From assembly GCA_002838945.1 (NCBI GenBank), contig PGXB01000012.1, forward strand, positions 20,831-84,830: a DNA stretch of 64,000 nucleotides. Reading direction: 5' to 3'. Positions 19,257 to 27,640 of the stretch are shown here, piece by piece. A program made the translations under genes and the position numbers. Origin of the DNA: a candidate division Zixibacteria bacterium HGW-Zixibacteria-1 (GTDB taxonomy: Bacteria > Zixibacteria > MSB-5A5 > GN15 > PGXB01). The notes under the pieces are model-generated. The model ran no database searches. It was not told where the DNA came from and was given only the letters and a program-made list of their open reading frames with translations. Position 1 is the first letter of the stretch. Each line of letters starts with the position of its first letter.

Positions 19257-20072
19257 TTATGCCCCTCCCCTCTTGCGGCGGCCCCTGAAATAAACGACAT
19301 TCCCGATAACAACCAGGACAATAATGTAGAGATGCGCCGCCGACTGCGCCAGCATGCCGCGCGTTCCGCCGCCCCGCTGATCGAGCAGATTTTCATATTC
19401 GGCCGCGCCACGCAGACCGCCGACAACGGCATAGAGTTGTTCCGATGAGAGATACGGATCATAAGATGTGATCATGGCCGCCGTCAACCCGGCCATAACC
19501 GCCTGATTATAACGCGCCCCGGCATATTCCACCCACTGCACCGTACGATCGCCGTCGGCAATGGAAACGATCATCGCAATTTTATCATATTTATCTACAT
19601 TGTTCATGAGCGGCAGAGTATCGACAGCATTGCCCAGGTAATCCTCGGGGAAGACGCGTTTGATCGATTCGCCCATGCCGAGTATGGCCGAAATATATTG
19701 CGGTTTGAAGCCGAGAAAGACATAATCGCGGCCGTACACTTTGCCGTATTCTCCGGCTGTTTTATTCATAAGATTATAACCTATGGCGGTGCCTTCCGCG
19801 AATAATGACAGACCAACGATCTTTATATTATTTTTAAATGCATGACGCAGGAGCGCCAGGGCGATGGGTTGAATTTCCGGAAGCGACGAGGCTTCATGAT
19901 CGAAGGAAAAGATGACAATCGAGGATTCCGGCAGTGTCTCTATATATTCATAAGCTTTTAGGGTCGCCGGAGACGGGACCGTTTTGAATCTGACCGTGAC
20001 CAGATAGGCGGCGATTACGACAATGGCCAGTCCCGAAAATATGATCCATCTGGTGCGCAGTCGTTCCATCAT
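19257..20072 (-). CDS. Membrane-anchored protein with Rossmann-like soluble domain (cassette gene 3)
   Basis: A 271-residue protein with one N-terminal membrane helix (WIIFSGLAIVVIAAYLVTV), an extracytoplasmic or cytoplasmic alpha/beta domain of about 200 residues, and one C-terminal helix (LYIIVLVVIGNVVYF) followed by a basic tail. The soluble part alternates strands and helices (SSIVIFSFDH, NIKIVGLSLF, DYVFLGFKP, KIAMIVSIADGD), suggesting a Rossmann-like fold, but no catalytic motif is obvious to me. The ATG overlaps the stop of cassette gene 2 in ATGATG with GAGGGG upstream. Function unknown. Confidence 0.75.
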   Translation of the reverse strand: MMERLRTRWIIFSGLAIVVIAAYLVTVRFKTVPSPATLKAYEYIETLPESSIVIFSFDHEASSLPEIQPIALALLRHAFKNNIKIVGLSLFAEGTAIGYNLMNKTAGEYGKVYGRDYVFLGFKPQYISAILGMGESIKRVFPEDYLGNAVDTLPLMNNVDKYDKIAMIVSIADGDRTVQWVEYAGARYNQAVMAGLTAAMITSYDPYLSSEQLYAVVGGLRGAAEYENLLDQRGGGTRGMLAQSAAHLYIIVLVVIGNVVYFRGRRKRGGA

Positions 20073-20686
20073 TCACCCCTCAGATAGGTTCTCTCGATTC
20101 CAAGAATGACGCGCAACGCGGTCGTCATCGATCCAAGGCCGATACCGATCAGGATTGCGCGCCGGGCGGCCATCGACGGATAGCTCTGTATCCAGAATGT
20201 CACTTTGGGAAATGATTCCGAAATCATTTCGGCTATAGGAATGCGGCCAAGTAATACAATCAGGGCGGTCAGGAGCAGGATGGTAGCTGAGACCGTTCGG
20301 GCGCGGAAACCACGGTAGGATGCCGAGGCAACAAAGAAGGCCAGCAGCGAGAAGACAGTCGCCTGCATCGGGGCCAGCATGTTCTCGAAGGACCACAGGA
20401 ACGGTGAACCGATTTTCGTGCCCCCGATAACGGCCAGGATCGGCATAAGGACCAAGCCAATAAGGCCGATTGTTTTGTATGGCGATTCTTTTCCGCGACT
20501 GATGCTTTTCAGGCTGTTTTTGACAAAGGCCCCGACGCCCACAAACAAGGTAAAGGCAAAGATAATCTGCCACCATTCGAGGATATTGGTGTTGACCGAC
20601 CGGGCCAGCGAATGTGACGAAAAATACTGGGCAAACATGATAACGCCGAAAACCAGGCAGACGATGAGTGGAATCTTGCTGCGCAT
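20069..20686 (-). CDS. Polytopic membrane protein of unknown function (cassette gene 2)
   Basis: About 205 residues with five or six membrane helices (IPLIVCLVFGVIMFAQYF, WWQIIFAFTLFVGVGAFV, TIGLIGLVLMPILAVIGG, ATVFSLLAFFVASASY, TVSATILLLTALIVLLG, and a C-terminal helix RAILIGIGLGSMTTALRV). The start MRSKIPLIV at 20686 shares one base with the stop of gene 1 (TGATG), so I prefer it to the longer frame from 20728. The loop FLWSFENMLAPMQAT between helices is unusual. No family recognised. Confidence 0.75.
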   Translation of the reverse strand: MRSKIPLIVCLVFGVIMFAQYFSSHSLARSVNTNILEWWQIIFAFTLFVGVGAFVKNSLKSISRGKESPYKTIGLIGLVLMPILAVIGGTKIGSPFLWSFENMLAPMQATVFSLLAFFVASASYRGFRARTVSATILLLTALIVLLGRIPIAEMISESFPKVTFWIQSYPSMAARRAILIGIGLGSMTTALRVILGIERTYLRGE

Positions 20687-21546
20687 CAGAACACCCACCA
20701 GGTTGATGACGGGTCGATGGTGGCCCAAATCATCGCTACTATTATAAATAGTGCAATCAGAATTTTTATTATATCCTGTGCCTTGACTGATGATAAAATG
20801 GATTCATTCCCCGACAGATAGCCGGAGGCGGCAAATAATTCCTCGCCGATTAACGTGTAATCGCAGGCGACGATGAAAAAGGCCAACTGAATGGTCGAGT
20901 CGGTTCCGGCGATCTGGATCGAACCGATGGCATTGCCGGTTTCGGCCAGGATCAGCGATTCGGCTTCGAATGTCCCCAGGAGAAAAACCGAAGCCGGTTT
21001 TTCACGGCTGATGATACCATCCACCGCCGCGGCATAGCCGAATTGCGATGATGAAATATAGAAGATGTCTTCGGCCCTGTAACGATCCGGATGTCCGACC
21101 TTGATGCAGGCTTCTTTAACCACTTCCTGTGCCACCGCCATAATAACCGGGTCGTGGGTCGGATATATTATCCGTGTGTCATATTCGGCGGTTTTGGTGG
21201 CTACCGATGAAAGAATATTCATCGAAGCGATGGTTGTCGGTCTCTGAATATCCCCACCCCACCCGGGTGTATATAATATCGGGGAACCCATTTCGGTGGC
21301 CCGGCCAACCGCCTCATCGACCGCTTTCAAACCGGGGATTTCGCGAATTTTGAATTTTCTGCCGGATTTGACCGACCATATGGCATAAAGCACTATTAAA
21401 AGCGAAAGAATCGAAAAAATAAGGGTGGAAAGGGTATTCGGATTCAGCCAGTCGCCGGTTTCGGCAATTTCGTTCGATGCCAGGGCTGGTCCGGCGAAGG
21501 CAATTATAACGGTTAAATATGATAAAATCCTTGAAAAATCGCGCAT
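20686..21546 (-). CDS. Membrane protein of DUF6754-like type (cassette gene 1)
   Basis: First gene of the five-gene operon, 286 residues. It begins with a signal-peptide-like helix (ILSYLTVIIAFAGPALA) followed by a true membrane helix (TLIFSILSLLIVLYAIWSV), then a soluble alpha/beta domain of about 190 residues with a notable segment GSPILYTPGWGG and repeated small-residue stretches (QFGYAAAVDGIISRE, SVFLLGTFEAESLIL), then a C-terminal helix (IIKILIALFIIVAMIWA). It reminds me of proteins annotated DUF6754; I hold that lightly. The operon runs away from the divergent sugar ABC importer at 21631. Role unknown. Confidence 0.7.
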   Translation of the reverse strand: MRDFSRILSYLTVIIAFAGPALASNEIAETGDWLNPNTLSTLIFSILSLLIVLYAIWSVKSGRKFKIREIPGLKAVDEAVGRATEMGSPILYTPGWGGDIQRPTTIASMNILSSVATKTAEYDTRIIYPTHDPVIMAVAQEVVKEACIKVGHPDRYRAEDIFYISSSQFGYAAAVDGIISREKPASVFLLGTFEAESLILAETGNAIGSIQIAGTDSTIQLAFFIVACDYTLIGEELFAASGYLSGNESILSSVKAQDIIKILIALFIIVAMIWATIDPSSTWWVF

Positions 21547-21594
21547 ATTCTGAGTAAATGATTATCTCAATTCGAAATCAACAAAAAGTTTAGC

Positions 21595-21623
21595 TTGACA
21601 TCAGTGTCCTCTGATTATATTCT
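21595..21623 (+). promoter_or_regulatory. Promoter directly abutting the start of the ABC solute-binding gene
   Basis: TTGACA at 21595-21600, a 17-base spacer, and TATTCT at 21618-21623 (or TATATT at 21616-21621 with a 15-base spacer). Only 7 bases separate TATTCT from the ATG at 21631, so the transcript would start at or within a base or two of the start codon. There is no ribosome-binding site. This argues for a leaderless mRNA and against the longer frame that begins on the TTG of the -35 box. Confidence 0.6.
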
Positions 21624-21630
21624 CGATCTT

Positions 21631-22869
21631 ATGAAAAAACATATCATCTTATCAGCCATATTATTGCTGGCGGCCGCTCTGCTATATTGCTCAGGTGACC
21701 GGCAGCAGGTGGGCCAGGTCACCCTTGAATGGTGGCAATTCTGGACCGATCCGGCTATTAAGCCGACAATCGAGAAAATTGCGGCCGATTATGAAGCGGC
21801 CAATCCGAATGTAAAAATCAACCTGACCGATCTTACCTGGGCCGATGGCCATGAAAAAATCGTCATCGCTTTTTCGTCAGGAACCGCTCCCGATATAATC
21901 GAACTCGGGTCGGATTGGGTGGCGGAATTCTCGTCAGCCGGGCAATTGGCCGACATAACCGAAGATGTCATTAAGGATACCGCCAATTTCCTGGGATGGT
22001 CGGCGGGTATATGGAAAGATCGGATTTATGCCCGACCCTGGATTCTGGGAACAAGGATCTTGTTCATTAATCGGGATTTACTGCGCAAGGCCGGTTTGGG
22101 CGAGAATTATGTTCCGATCAACTGGGATCAATTGAAAGAAGTTTGTTATAAGATTGACTCGCTGGGTAAGGATATTTATGGTTTTGGCTCCAATGCGGCG
22201 GAGAAGCATCGTCTATACAAGAAATTCCTGCCGTTTTTCTGGGCGGCCGACGGGCGTATTGTCAGTCTTGATGGAAAATATTCGGTCTTCGCCAGTGATA
22301 AAGCCTACCGCGCGCTCAAGTTTTACAAGGAATTGAGTGACAGTTGTTCGATGGTGGACACGCAGCGCCGGCTCGAGGATGCTTTTCTGGAAGGTAAAAT
22401 AGGTGTAATAATTTCCGGCGACTGGCTTCTCAAGAGAATAAAGAATGAAAATATTCAGCTTGATTTTGTGACGACGCTGATTCCCGGCCCGAAATATCCG
22501 GGTAAATCATTCGCCGGCGGCGAATATCTGGCCGTGAGCGCCGGCTCTGCAAATAAAACGGAAGCGGCTCGATTTATGGAATTTATCACCAATAAGGACA
22601 ATCAACTGCTTTTCTGCAAAGCCAATTACTCGACCAATCCATCCAGCAAGGCGGCCACGACCGATACGTTTTTTACTTCGGATGTGAATTTGCAGACTTT
22701 TGTTAAGCAGATGAATATGTCGGAAATGGTGCCGGCTACGCCTCAGTGGGTGTATGTTGAGGACATAATTGAAAGAATGTTGGAAGATGTCTTGTTTAAT
22801 GATGCCCCGGTCGCCGAGTCGCTTTATGAGGCCAATCATAAAATCAAAGAATTGATTTTCAAGGAATGA
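21631..22869 (+). CDS. ABC sugar importer, extracellular solute-binding lipoprotein
   Basis: A family 1 (maltose/multiple-sugar type) solute-binding protein of about 412 residues. The N-terminus is a lipoprotein signal with lipobox ALLYC-SGD, so the mature protein is lipid-anchored. The body shows the expected VTLEWWQFWTDPAIKPTIEKI opening, APDIIELGSDWVAEF, GIWKDRIYARPWI and AGGEYLAVSAGS, the last being a typical hinge/edge motif of this family. The start is ATG 21631; the frame extends upstream to 21595 but those codons are the -35/-10 region. Four-base overlap (ATGA) links it to the first permease. The substrate is probably an oligosaccharide; this is family-based inference. Confidence 0.93.
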   Translation: MKKHIILSAILLLAAALLYCSGDRQQVGQVTLEWWQFWTDPAIKPTIEKIAADYEAANPNVKINLTDLTWADGHEKIVIAFSSGTAPDIIELGSDWVAEFSSAGQLADITEDVIKDTANFLGWSAGIWKDRIYARPWILGTRILFINRDLLRKAGLGENYVPINWDQLKEVCYKIDSLGKDIYGFGSNAAEKHRLYKKFLPFFWAADGRIVSLDGKYSVFASDKAYRALKFYKELSDSCSMVDTQRRLEDAFLEGKIGVIISGDWLLKRIKNENIQLDFVTTLIPGPKYPGKSFAGGEYLAVSAGSANKTEAARFMEFITNKDNQLLFCKANYSTNPSSKAATTDTFFTSDVNLQTFVKQMNMSEMVPATPQWVYVEDIIERMLEDVLFNDAPVAESLYEANHKIKELIFKE

Positions 22870-23729
22870 AAAAACGCCAGTTTGCCGGATATTTGTTTGC
22901 CTCGCCATGGGTAATAACATTTCTGGTATTCTGGCTCTTTCCCCTGCTTTTTTCCTTATATCTTGGCTTTACCGATTACAAATTACTTAAACCGACCTAC
23001 AACTGGGTCGGTTTTGGTAATTTTGCCGCCCTCTTTTCGGATCAGGAATTTCTGACGGCACTGAAGAATACCTTTATTTTTGTTGTCGGGACAATTCCAT
23101 TTACAACGGTTATAGCGCTTACGTTTGCCCTCTTATTAAATAAAAACTTCCCTGGCCGGACGTTGTTCCGTTCTGCCTATTTTATGCCATCGATAACTTC
23201 AATGGTGGTCATTGCGTTGATATTTACCAATCTTTATTCCCGGGGCGGCTACATTTTTATGCTGGCCGATATGATCGGACTGTCGCCGCCCGAAAACGGG
23301 TTCCTGCTGTCGAACCGAACCGCTCTGTATGCGGTTATGGCCATGGATGTCTGGATGTCGGTGGGCTATTATATGCTATTGTTTCTGGCCGGGTTAAAGT
23401 CAATACCTGAAGAACTATATGAGGCGGCCGAAGTTGCCGGAGCAGACGCCGCCAGGAAATTTTTCTCAATAACCCTGCCCCTTCTCAAACCGGTCATGTT
23501 ATTTATAATCGTTATCAATACCATCAAATCATTTCAGGTCTTTGTCGAGATTTTTGTCATGACCAAGGGACGATATGGCAGCTCGACGGCGGTTTATTTC
23601 ATTTATGACACAGGATTGAGCCGGTTCGAATTCGGATATGCATCGGCAGCCGCATATATCCTGTTTCTGATTATTGCGGTGTTCTCATTGGCCCAGTTCG
23701 GCCTGTTGAAGCAACGGGGGATGCAATGA
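22866..23729 (+). CDS. ABC sugar importer permease (MalF/UgpA-like)
   Basis: A 287-residue permease with six membrane helices and the cytoplasmic EAA loop EELYEAAEVAGADAARKF near residue 180, which contacts the ATPase. The N-terminal RQFAGYLFASPWVITFLVFWLFPL is typical of MalF/UgpA family members. It starts within the stop of the binding-protein gene (ATGA) and ends with the same overlap into the second permease, so stoichiometric production is likely. The partner ATPase is not in this window. Confidence 0.94.
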   Translation: MKKRQFAGYLFASPWVITFLVFWLFPLLFSLYLGFTDYKLLKPTYNWVGFGNFAALFSDQEFLTALKNTFIFVVGTIPFTTVIALTFALLLNKNFPGRTLFRSAYFMPSITSMVVIALIFTNLYSRGGYIFMLADMIGLSPPENGFLLSNRTALYAVMAMDVWMSVGYYMLLFLAGLKSIPEELYEAAEVAGADAARKFFSITLPLLKPVMLFIIVINTIKSFQVFVEIFVMTKGRYGSSTAVYFIYDTGLSRFEFGYASAAAYILFLIIAVFSLAQFGLLKQRGMQ

Positions 23730-24529
23730 AAATAATCAAATATATCGCTCTCAGCCTGATTCTGTTGGTCATGGTGTTTCCACTGCTGTGGATGTTTCGC
23801 GTTTCCCTTATGCCGGCCACTTCAGGGCTTGGTTTCGGCAATTTTTTGTCTTCATCGTTTACCATGTTAATATATTATGATATTATCACTTCCGGCAATA
23901 TGTTAAAGTATTTCGTTAACTCATCTATCGTGGGAGCGGCAGTTACGGCGGGAAATATATTGTTCTGTTTTATGGTCGGATATGCGCTTTCGAGGTATCG
24001 TTTTATCGGGCGGAGTTTCTGGTTTTATTCGGTTATTTTCGTTCTGATGATACCGGTTCATATAATGATAATTCCATTATACTTATTGATTTTTAGGCTG
24101 GGACTTTACGACACTTATGCCGCCCTGATTCTGCCCTTTCTGGTCAATCCGATCGGGATATTCCTGGTCAAGCAATATATTGATACATTGCCCTCGTCAA
24201 TGGAGGAAGCGGCCCGGATTGACGGCGCCGGGGAGTTCCGGATACTTTTCCGGGTGGTCATGCCGTTATGCAAGCCGGCCCTGGCTGTGCTGGCTATCCA
24301 GGTATTCTTGACCAATTGGAATTCTTTCCTCTTCCCTTTTATCCTGACCAGCTCCGAATCGGTCAGAACCCTACCGGTCGGGCTGGCGCTTTACCAGGGG
24401 CATCAGGCAATCGACTGGCCGCATCTTATGGCCGGATCATCGCTGGCGGTCATACCGGTTTTGGTTATTTTCCTTTTATTTCAGAGGCATATCATATCCG
24501 GGATAACTTCCGGCGCGATAAAACAGTAG
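23726..24529 (+). CDS. ABC sugar importer permease (MalG/UgpE-like)
   Basis: A 267-residue permease with six membrane helices; EAA loop SSMEEAARIDGAGEFRIL near residue 157, typical of the MalG branch, and the C-terminal HIISGITSGAIKQ that is characteristic of this subfamily. It begins in an ATGA overlap with the MalF-like gene. No MalK/MsmX-type ATPase follows; the next gene (24630) has its own promoter. Such two-permease clusters usually share a genome-encoded ATPase elsewhere. Confidence 0.94.
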   Translation: MKIIKYIALSLILLVMVFPLLWMFRVSLMPATSGLGFGNFLSSSFTMLIYYDIITSGNMLKYFVNSSIVGAAVTAGNILFCFMVGYALSRYRFIGRSFWFYSVIFVLMIPVHIMIIPLYLLIFRLGLYDTYAALILPFLVNPIGIFLVKQYIDTLPSSMEEAARIDGAGEFRILFRVVMPLCKPALAVLAIQVFLTNWNSFLFPFILTSSESVRTLPVGLALYQGHQAIDWPHLMAGSSLAVIPVLVIFLLFQRHIISGITSGAIKQ

Positions 24530-24551
24530 GGGCCAAAATTGTTTTTTTACC

Positions 24552-24580
24552 TTGACAATAAGGGCATTTAGGGTTATATC
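24552..24580 (+). promoter_or_regulatory. Promoter of the OmpA-type lipoprotein gene
   Basis: TTGACA at 24552-24557, a 17-base spacer and TATATC at 24575-24580, giving a leader of about 40 bases with AAAGGA ahead of the ATG at 24630. The good -35 box and AT-rich setting make this convincing. Confidence 0.65.
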
Positions 24581-24629
24581 TTTGGGCAAAATTGAACTCA
24601 GGGTTAATTTTTAGGGAAAGGAATAACAG

Positions 24630-25223
24630 ATGAAGATGAAAATGATGCTTCTGTTCACATTCATAGCCCTGATGCTGATTGCAGGATGCGCCAGCAAAGG
24701 CTATGTCGATGAACAGATCGCAGCGATGCAGGCCAAGGTCGATGCCGATGTTAATTCGGTTAAGGCAAAGACCGACATGAATGCCGAAGAAATCACCAAA
24801 GTCAAGGCGATGCAGGCTGAAGTTTCAAAGAAAGCCGACATGGCTCTCAATGAAGCCAAAGGCTTCGAAAATTATCAAGTGATCTGGGAAGGTGTTGTCA
24901 ATTTTGATTTCGACAACTTTGATCTGACCCAGATGGCCAAGGATAATCTTTCCGGTCTTGGACAGAAGATGGGTGACTATCCGCGTTCACTTCTTGAAGT
25001 TGCCGGCCACACCGACAAATCAGGTTCGGCCAGCTATAATATGACCCTCGGTATGAAGAGAGGCGAAGCGGTAAAGCAGTACCTTGCCGATCAGTATGGC
25101 GTTGCGCTTTATCGCATGTTCTCAGTCTCATATGGCGAAGCAAAACCGGTGGCGATGCCGGATCAGAAGAATGCTGCTTCGCAGAATCGCCGCGTTGTCC
25201 TGAAACTCTGGGGCAAATTGTAA
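24630..25223 (+). CDS. OmpA/Pal-like peptidoglycan-binding lipoprotein with coiled coil
   Basis: A 197-residue lipoprotein: signal MKMKMMLLFTFIALMLIAGC with lipobox AGC-ASK. Residues 20-80 form an Ala/Lys/Glu-rich coiled coil reminiscent of Lpp. From about residue 85 there is an OmpA C-like domain (VNFDFDNFDLTQMAKDNL, then the signature EVAGHTDKSGSASYNM and later QNRRVVLKL), which binds peptidoglycan diaminopimelate. It thus tethers the outer membrane to the wall, combining Lpp-like and Pal-like parts. It is monocistronic, with a promoter upstream and a strong terminator at 25247, suggesting high expression. Confidence 0.92.
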   Translation: MKMKMMLLFTFIALMLIAGCASKGYVDEQIAAMQAKVDADVNSVKAKTDMNAEEITKVKAMQAEVSKKADMALNEAKGFENYQVIWEGVVNFDFDNFDLTQMAKDNLSGLGQKMGDYPRSLLEVAGHTDKSGSASYNMTLGMKRGEAVKQYLADQYGVALYRMFSVSYGEAKPVAMPDQKNAASQNRRVVLKLWGKL

Positions 25224-25246
25224 TCTTCTCGGGAGAATGATTTTTG

Positions 25247-25277
25247 AAACGGGGTGAGAAATCACCCCGTTTTTTTT
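25247..25277 (+). terminator. Intrinsic terminator after the OmpA-type lipoprotein
   Basis: ACGGGGTGA pairs perfectly with TCACCCCGT around a GAAA tetraloop, extended by A-T pairs, and is followed by a run of T residues to 25277. It could partly work on the opposite strand for the convergent gene ending at 25296. Confidence 0.92.
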
Positions 25278-25295
25278 ATGTCCAGACAGCATCAA

Positions 25296-27500
25296 TCAAC
25301 CTACATCAGTTCTACCACCCTCGGCGGCGGTATCAACAGGTTTTTTGACGACCAACCGATTAATTAATTTATAAATACCAAGGCCGATAAATCTGGCTGC
25401 CGCCATGTCAATCAGGGTAAAAAAGAGAAAAAACAGTAAGCCGTAGAAGATAGATTTAATATGCGTATTGTTCAAAGGCAGGGTAAGCATCGTAAATAAC
25501 ACTATCAAAATAATTGGTGCCGTATAGACAATGGTCGCAAGCGATATCCACTTAATCGCGGAGTGTTTGCTCGGGATTAACATGGCCGCCGTGGCGGCCG
25601 CAAGGCCCAGGCCAATAACACATGGCCAAATAATTGAGCCGCCGCGACAAAACAGGTAAAAAGACAAAATAACAATCGCCAATCCGGCACCCGAGAGCAG
25701 GGCAATCAGATATTCGTGGAATTTCTTTCTATCCTGTGAATAAAGAACGGCCGCCAGGACCAGTATGCTTAATATAAATACCACATATTCTCCATCGCCC
25801 ATAGTCATCATATTATCCAGGAATATATACCACCCCATTATGGGTATAAGCATAAAGTGTTTTATCGCGACATCAAACGGCATATTCCTATACAGAATCA
25901 ATTCACCGTTTCCTCCCGGCCAGTCCATCATGACCGTTTGTTTTCCGAAAGCAGGCAATGAGGTTATATTATTGCCGCCGCCGATATAACCGGTCATAAA
26001 CATCTCGTCATTTTTTCCATCCTGATGCAGCCTGGCACAGGCGATTGTCATGGTATCCGGCAGTCTTAAAAGAATTGAACTCTCGAAAGTAATTTCTTCC
26101 TGCCTGACCGAGGCATACGCCTTATTATCATCCAAATGAATGGCGTATTCCCATATCTCATTATCCAACTGATGGAAGGTGGGTTCACCTATCAATATGG
26201 ACCGAGGCCAGTCGGCGTCGGCATCCATCCGCGCGGCATTTTGAAGGCGAACATGTTCGGATATGGGAAAATCAGGCGTGCAAAAAGCAAAAGCTTTCTC
26301 CACCAGAGCTACTCCGCCCACTTCCATCGAACCGATATAAGCCACAGCCCCGGCCTCAACCGACCGGAGGGCAATACTGGCATTGACACCTGCACCGGTT
26401 ATATCACCGGTAAGGCAGGCTTCGGCGGCAAAAACAAATGGCGGCAAATCGGGAATCCGACCACCATTGGGCCACCCCTCTCCTATCATGGCAAAACCCG
26501 ACGGCCCGCCATGTTCGCAAAGCGCCAGATATGAGGCGTTTTTCAAAGCCGTTCGAACTTTAGAGCAGGTGAAATCGGTCCCGCCCAAGGCGGTCTCGAA
26601 ATATCCGGCGGCCATCTGAGAATCGCTGGATATCATTTCCTGAGCCGCCATGACCAGATGCGTTTTCCAGTCGCCTGACATGGCGGAATATGAATAAGCG
26701 CGAGCTGTCAGTAAAGATACATCCCGGGCACTCAGCCCCGTCAGAATACCGACACCGACATCATAGACCTTTGATACTTCCGTGAACCGACAGGCTCCAT
26801 ACAATTCCCTGACCTTTTCCTTTTTCACTGTTCCGGGTTTTGTCACCCAGGCCAGATATTTTGGCTGAAACTGAGCTATTTTTTCAAAGTCATCGAGTAT
26901 CGGGCAATCATGATGAGCCGCGACTTCGGCAGCCAGAAATGAATAATCATCATCATTGATGATTACCGCCATCGATTTATTTCGGGCGAGATTGTTGTAG
27001 TAATCCAGCGCCGACTCGATGTTTTCAAGCCTGATGACCTCGCCGTGGAAATTTGCATTGGAATCACCGACTATTACGGCGAATTTTCTTCCGGCTTTTT
27101 TGGGAAGAGTGTCATTATTGAAGTAAAGCGGTATTTTCAGATGAGCCGCAATGACCGAGGCAATCACCGCAAGTCTCATATTATCCGGGCAGATAACCAG
27201 AGAATCCATTCCGGCATAGATGCCTGATATAGTCAGATCAGGCGCCTTGAAATTATATTTTCGGAATTCCCCTTCATATAACTCCATAAACTTCGCAATC
27301 GACGAGGATTCCTGCTTTTCCTCATTAAAAAGCAACGGGATGTAACTATTATCATTACATACCGGGACCAGTTTAAGGAATTCATGCCAATCCGCCGCGA
27401 TGCATATCGGGCATCTCCCCGCGTCCGCATCGACGCTGGAACATGCTAATGATACGATCAACAAGACCGGGACAAGCGACCTGAACAAGAATGAATACAT
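25296..27500 (-). CDS. Membrane-anchored clan CD cysteine peptidase-like protein (gingipain/C25 type)
   Basis: About 734 residues. The start is ATG 27500, with GGAGG four bases upstream; the longer frame adds hydrophilic codons. The N-terminus is a lipoprotein signal (LLIVSLAC-SS). The central region carries a catalytic-type His in CEHGGPSGF (His330) and a Cys in FVFAAEACLTG (Cys362). This is the His-then-Cys order and spacing of gingipain-like clan CD peptidases, and is followed by GAVAYIGSMEVGG, also found in C25 enzymes. The C-terminal ~210 residues contain about six membrane helices. A lipoprotein signal with a polytopic C-terminus is unusual. The catalytic assignment is from motifs; substrates are unknown. 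A proposed role in processing exported proteins would be inference. Confidence 0.75.
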   Translation of the reverse strand: MYSFLFRSLVPVLLIVSLACSSVDADAGRCPICIAADWHEFLKLVPVCNDNSYIPLLFNEEKQESSSIAKFMELYEGEFRKYNFKAPDLTISGIYAGMDSLVICPDNMRLAVIASVIAAHLKIPLYFNNDTLPKKAGRKFAVIVGDSNANFHGEVIRLENIESALDYYNNLARNKSMAVIINDDDYSFLAAEVAAHHDCPILDDFEKIAQFQPKYLAWVTKPGTVKKEKVRELYGACRFTEVSKVYDVGVGILTGLSARDVSLLTARAYSYSAMSGDWKTHLVMAAQEMISSDSQMAAGYFETALGGTDFTCSKVRTALKNASYLALCEHGGPSGFAMIGEGWPNGGRIPDLPPFVFAAEACLTGDITGAGVNASIALRSVEAGAVAYIGSMEVGGVALVEKAFAFCTPDFPISEHVRLQNAARMDADADWPRSILIGEPTFHQLDNEIWEYAIHLDDNKAYASVRQEEITFESSILLRLPDTMTIACARLHQDGKNDEMFMTGYIGGGNNITSLPAFGKQTVMMDWPGGNGELILYRNMPFDVAIKHFMLIPIMGWYIFLDNMMTMGDGEYVVFILSILVLAAVLYSQDRKKFHEYLIALLSGAGLAIVILSFYLFCRGGSIIWPCVIGLGLAAATAAMLIPSKHSAIKWISLATIVYTAPIILIVLFTMLTLPLNNTHIKSIFYGLLFFLFFTLIDMAAARFIGLGIYKLINRLVVKKPVDTAAEGGRTDVG

Positions 27501-27640
27501 AATCCCTCCGACATGATAATTTTTGATGCTCATTCTGTGGGTCTGTCCATGATGGGAGCAATAATAATCAAATTTGCAATAATATAATCGCGAAGTCAAT
27601 AGATTATTTGCGGAATCAAGAAAATGTAATGAAAGGCGGT

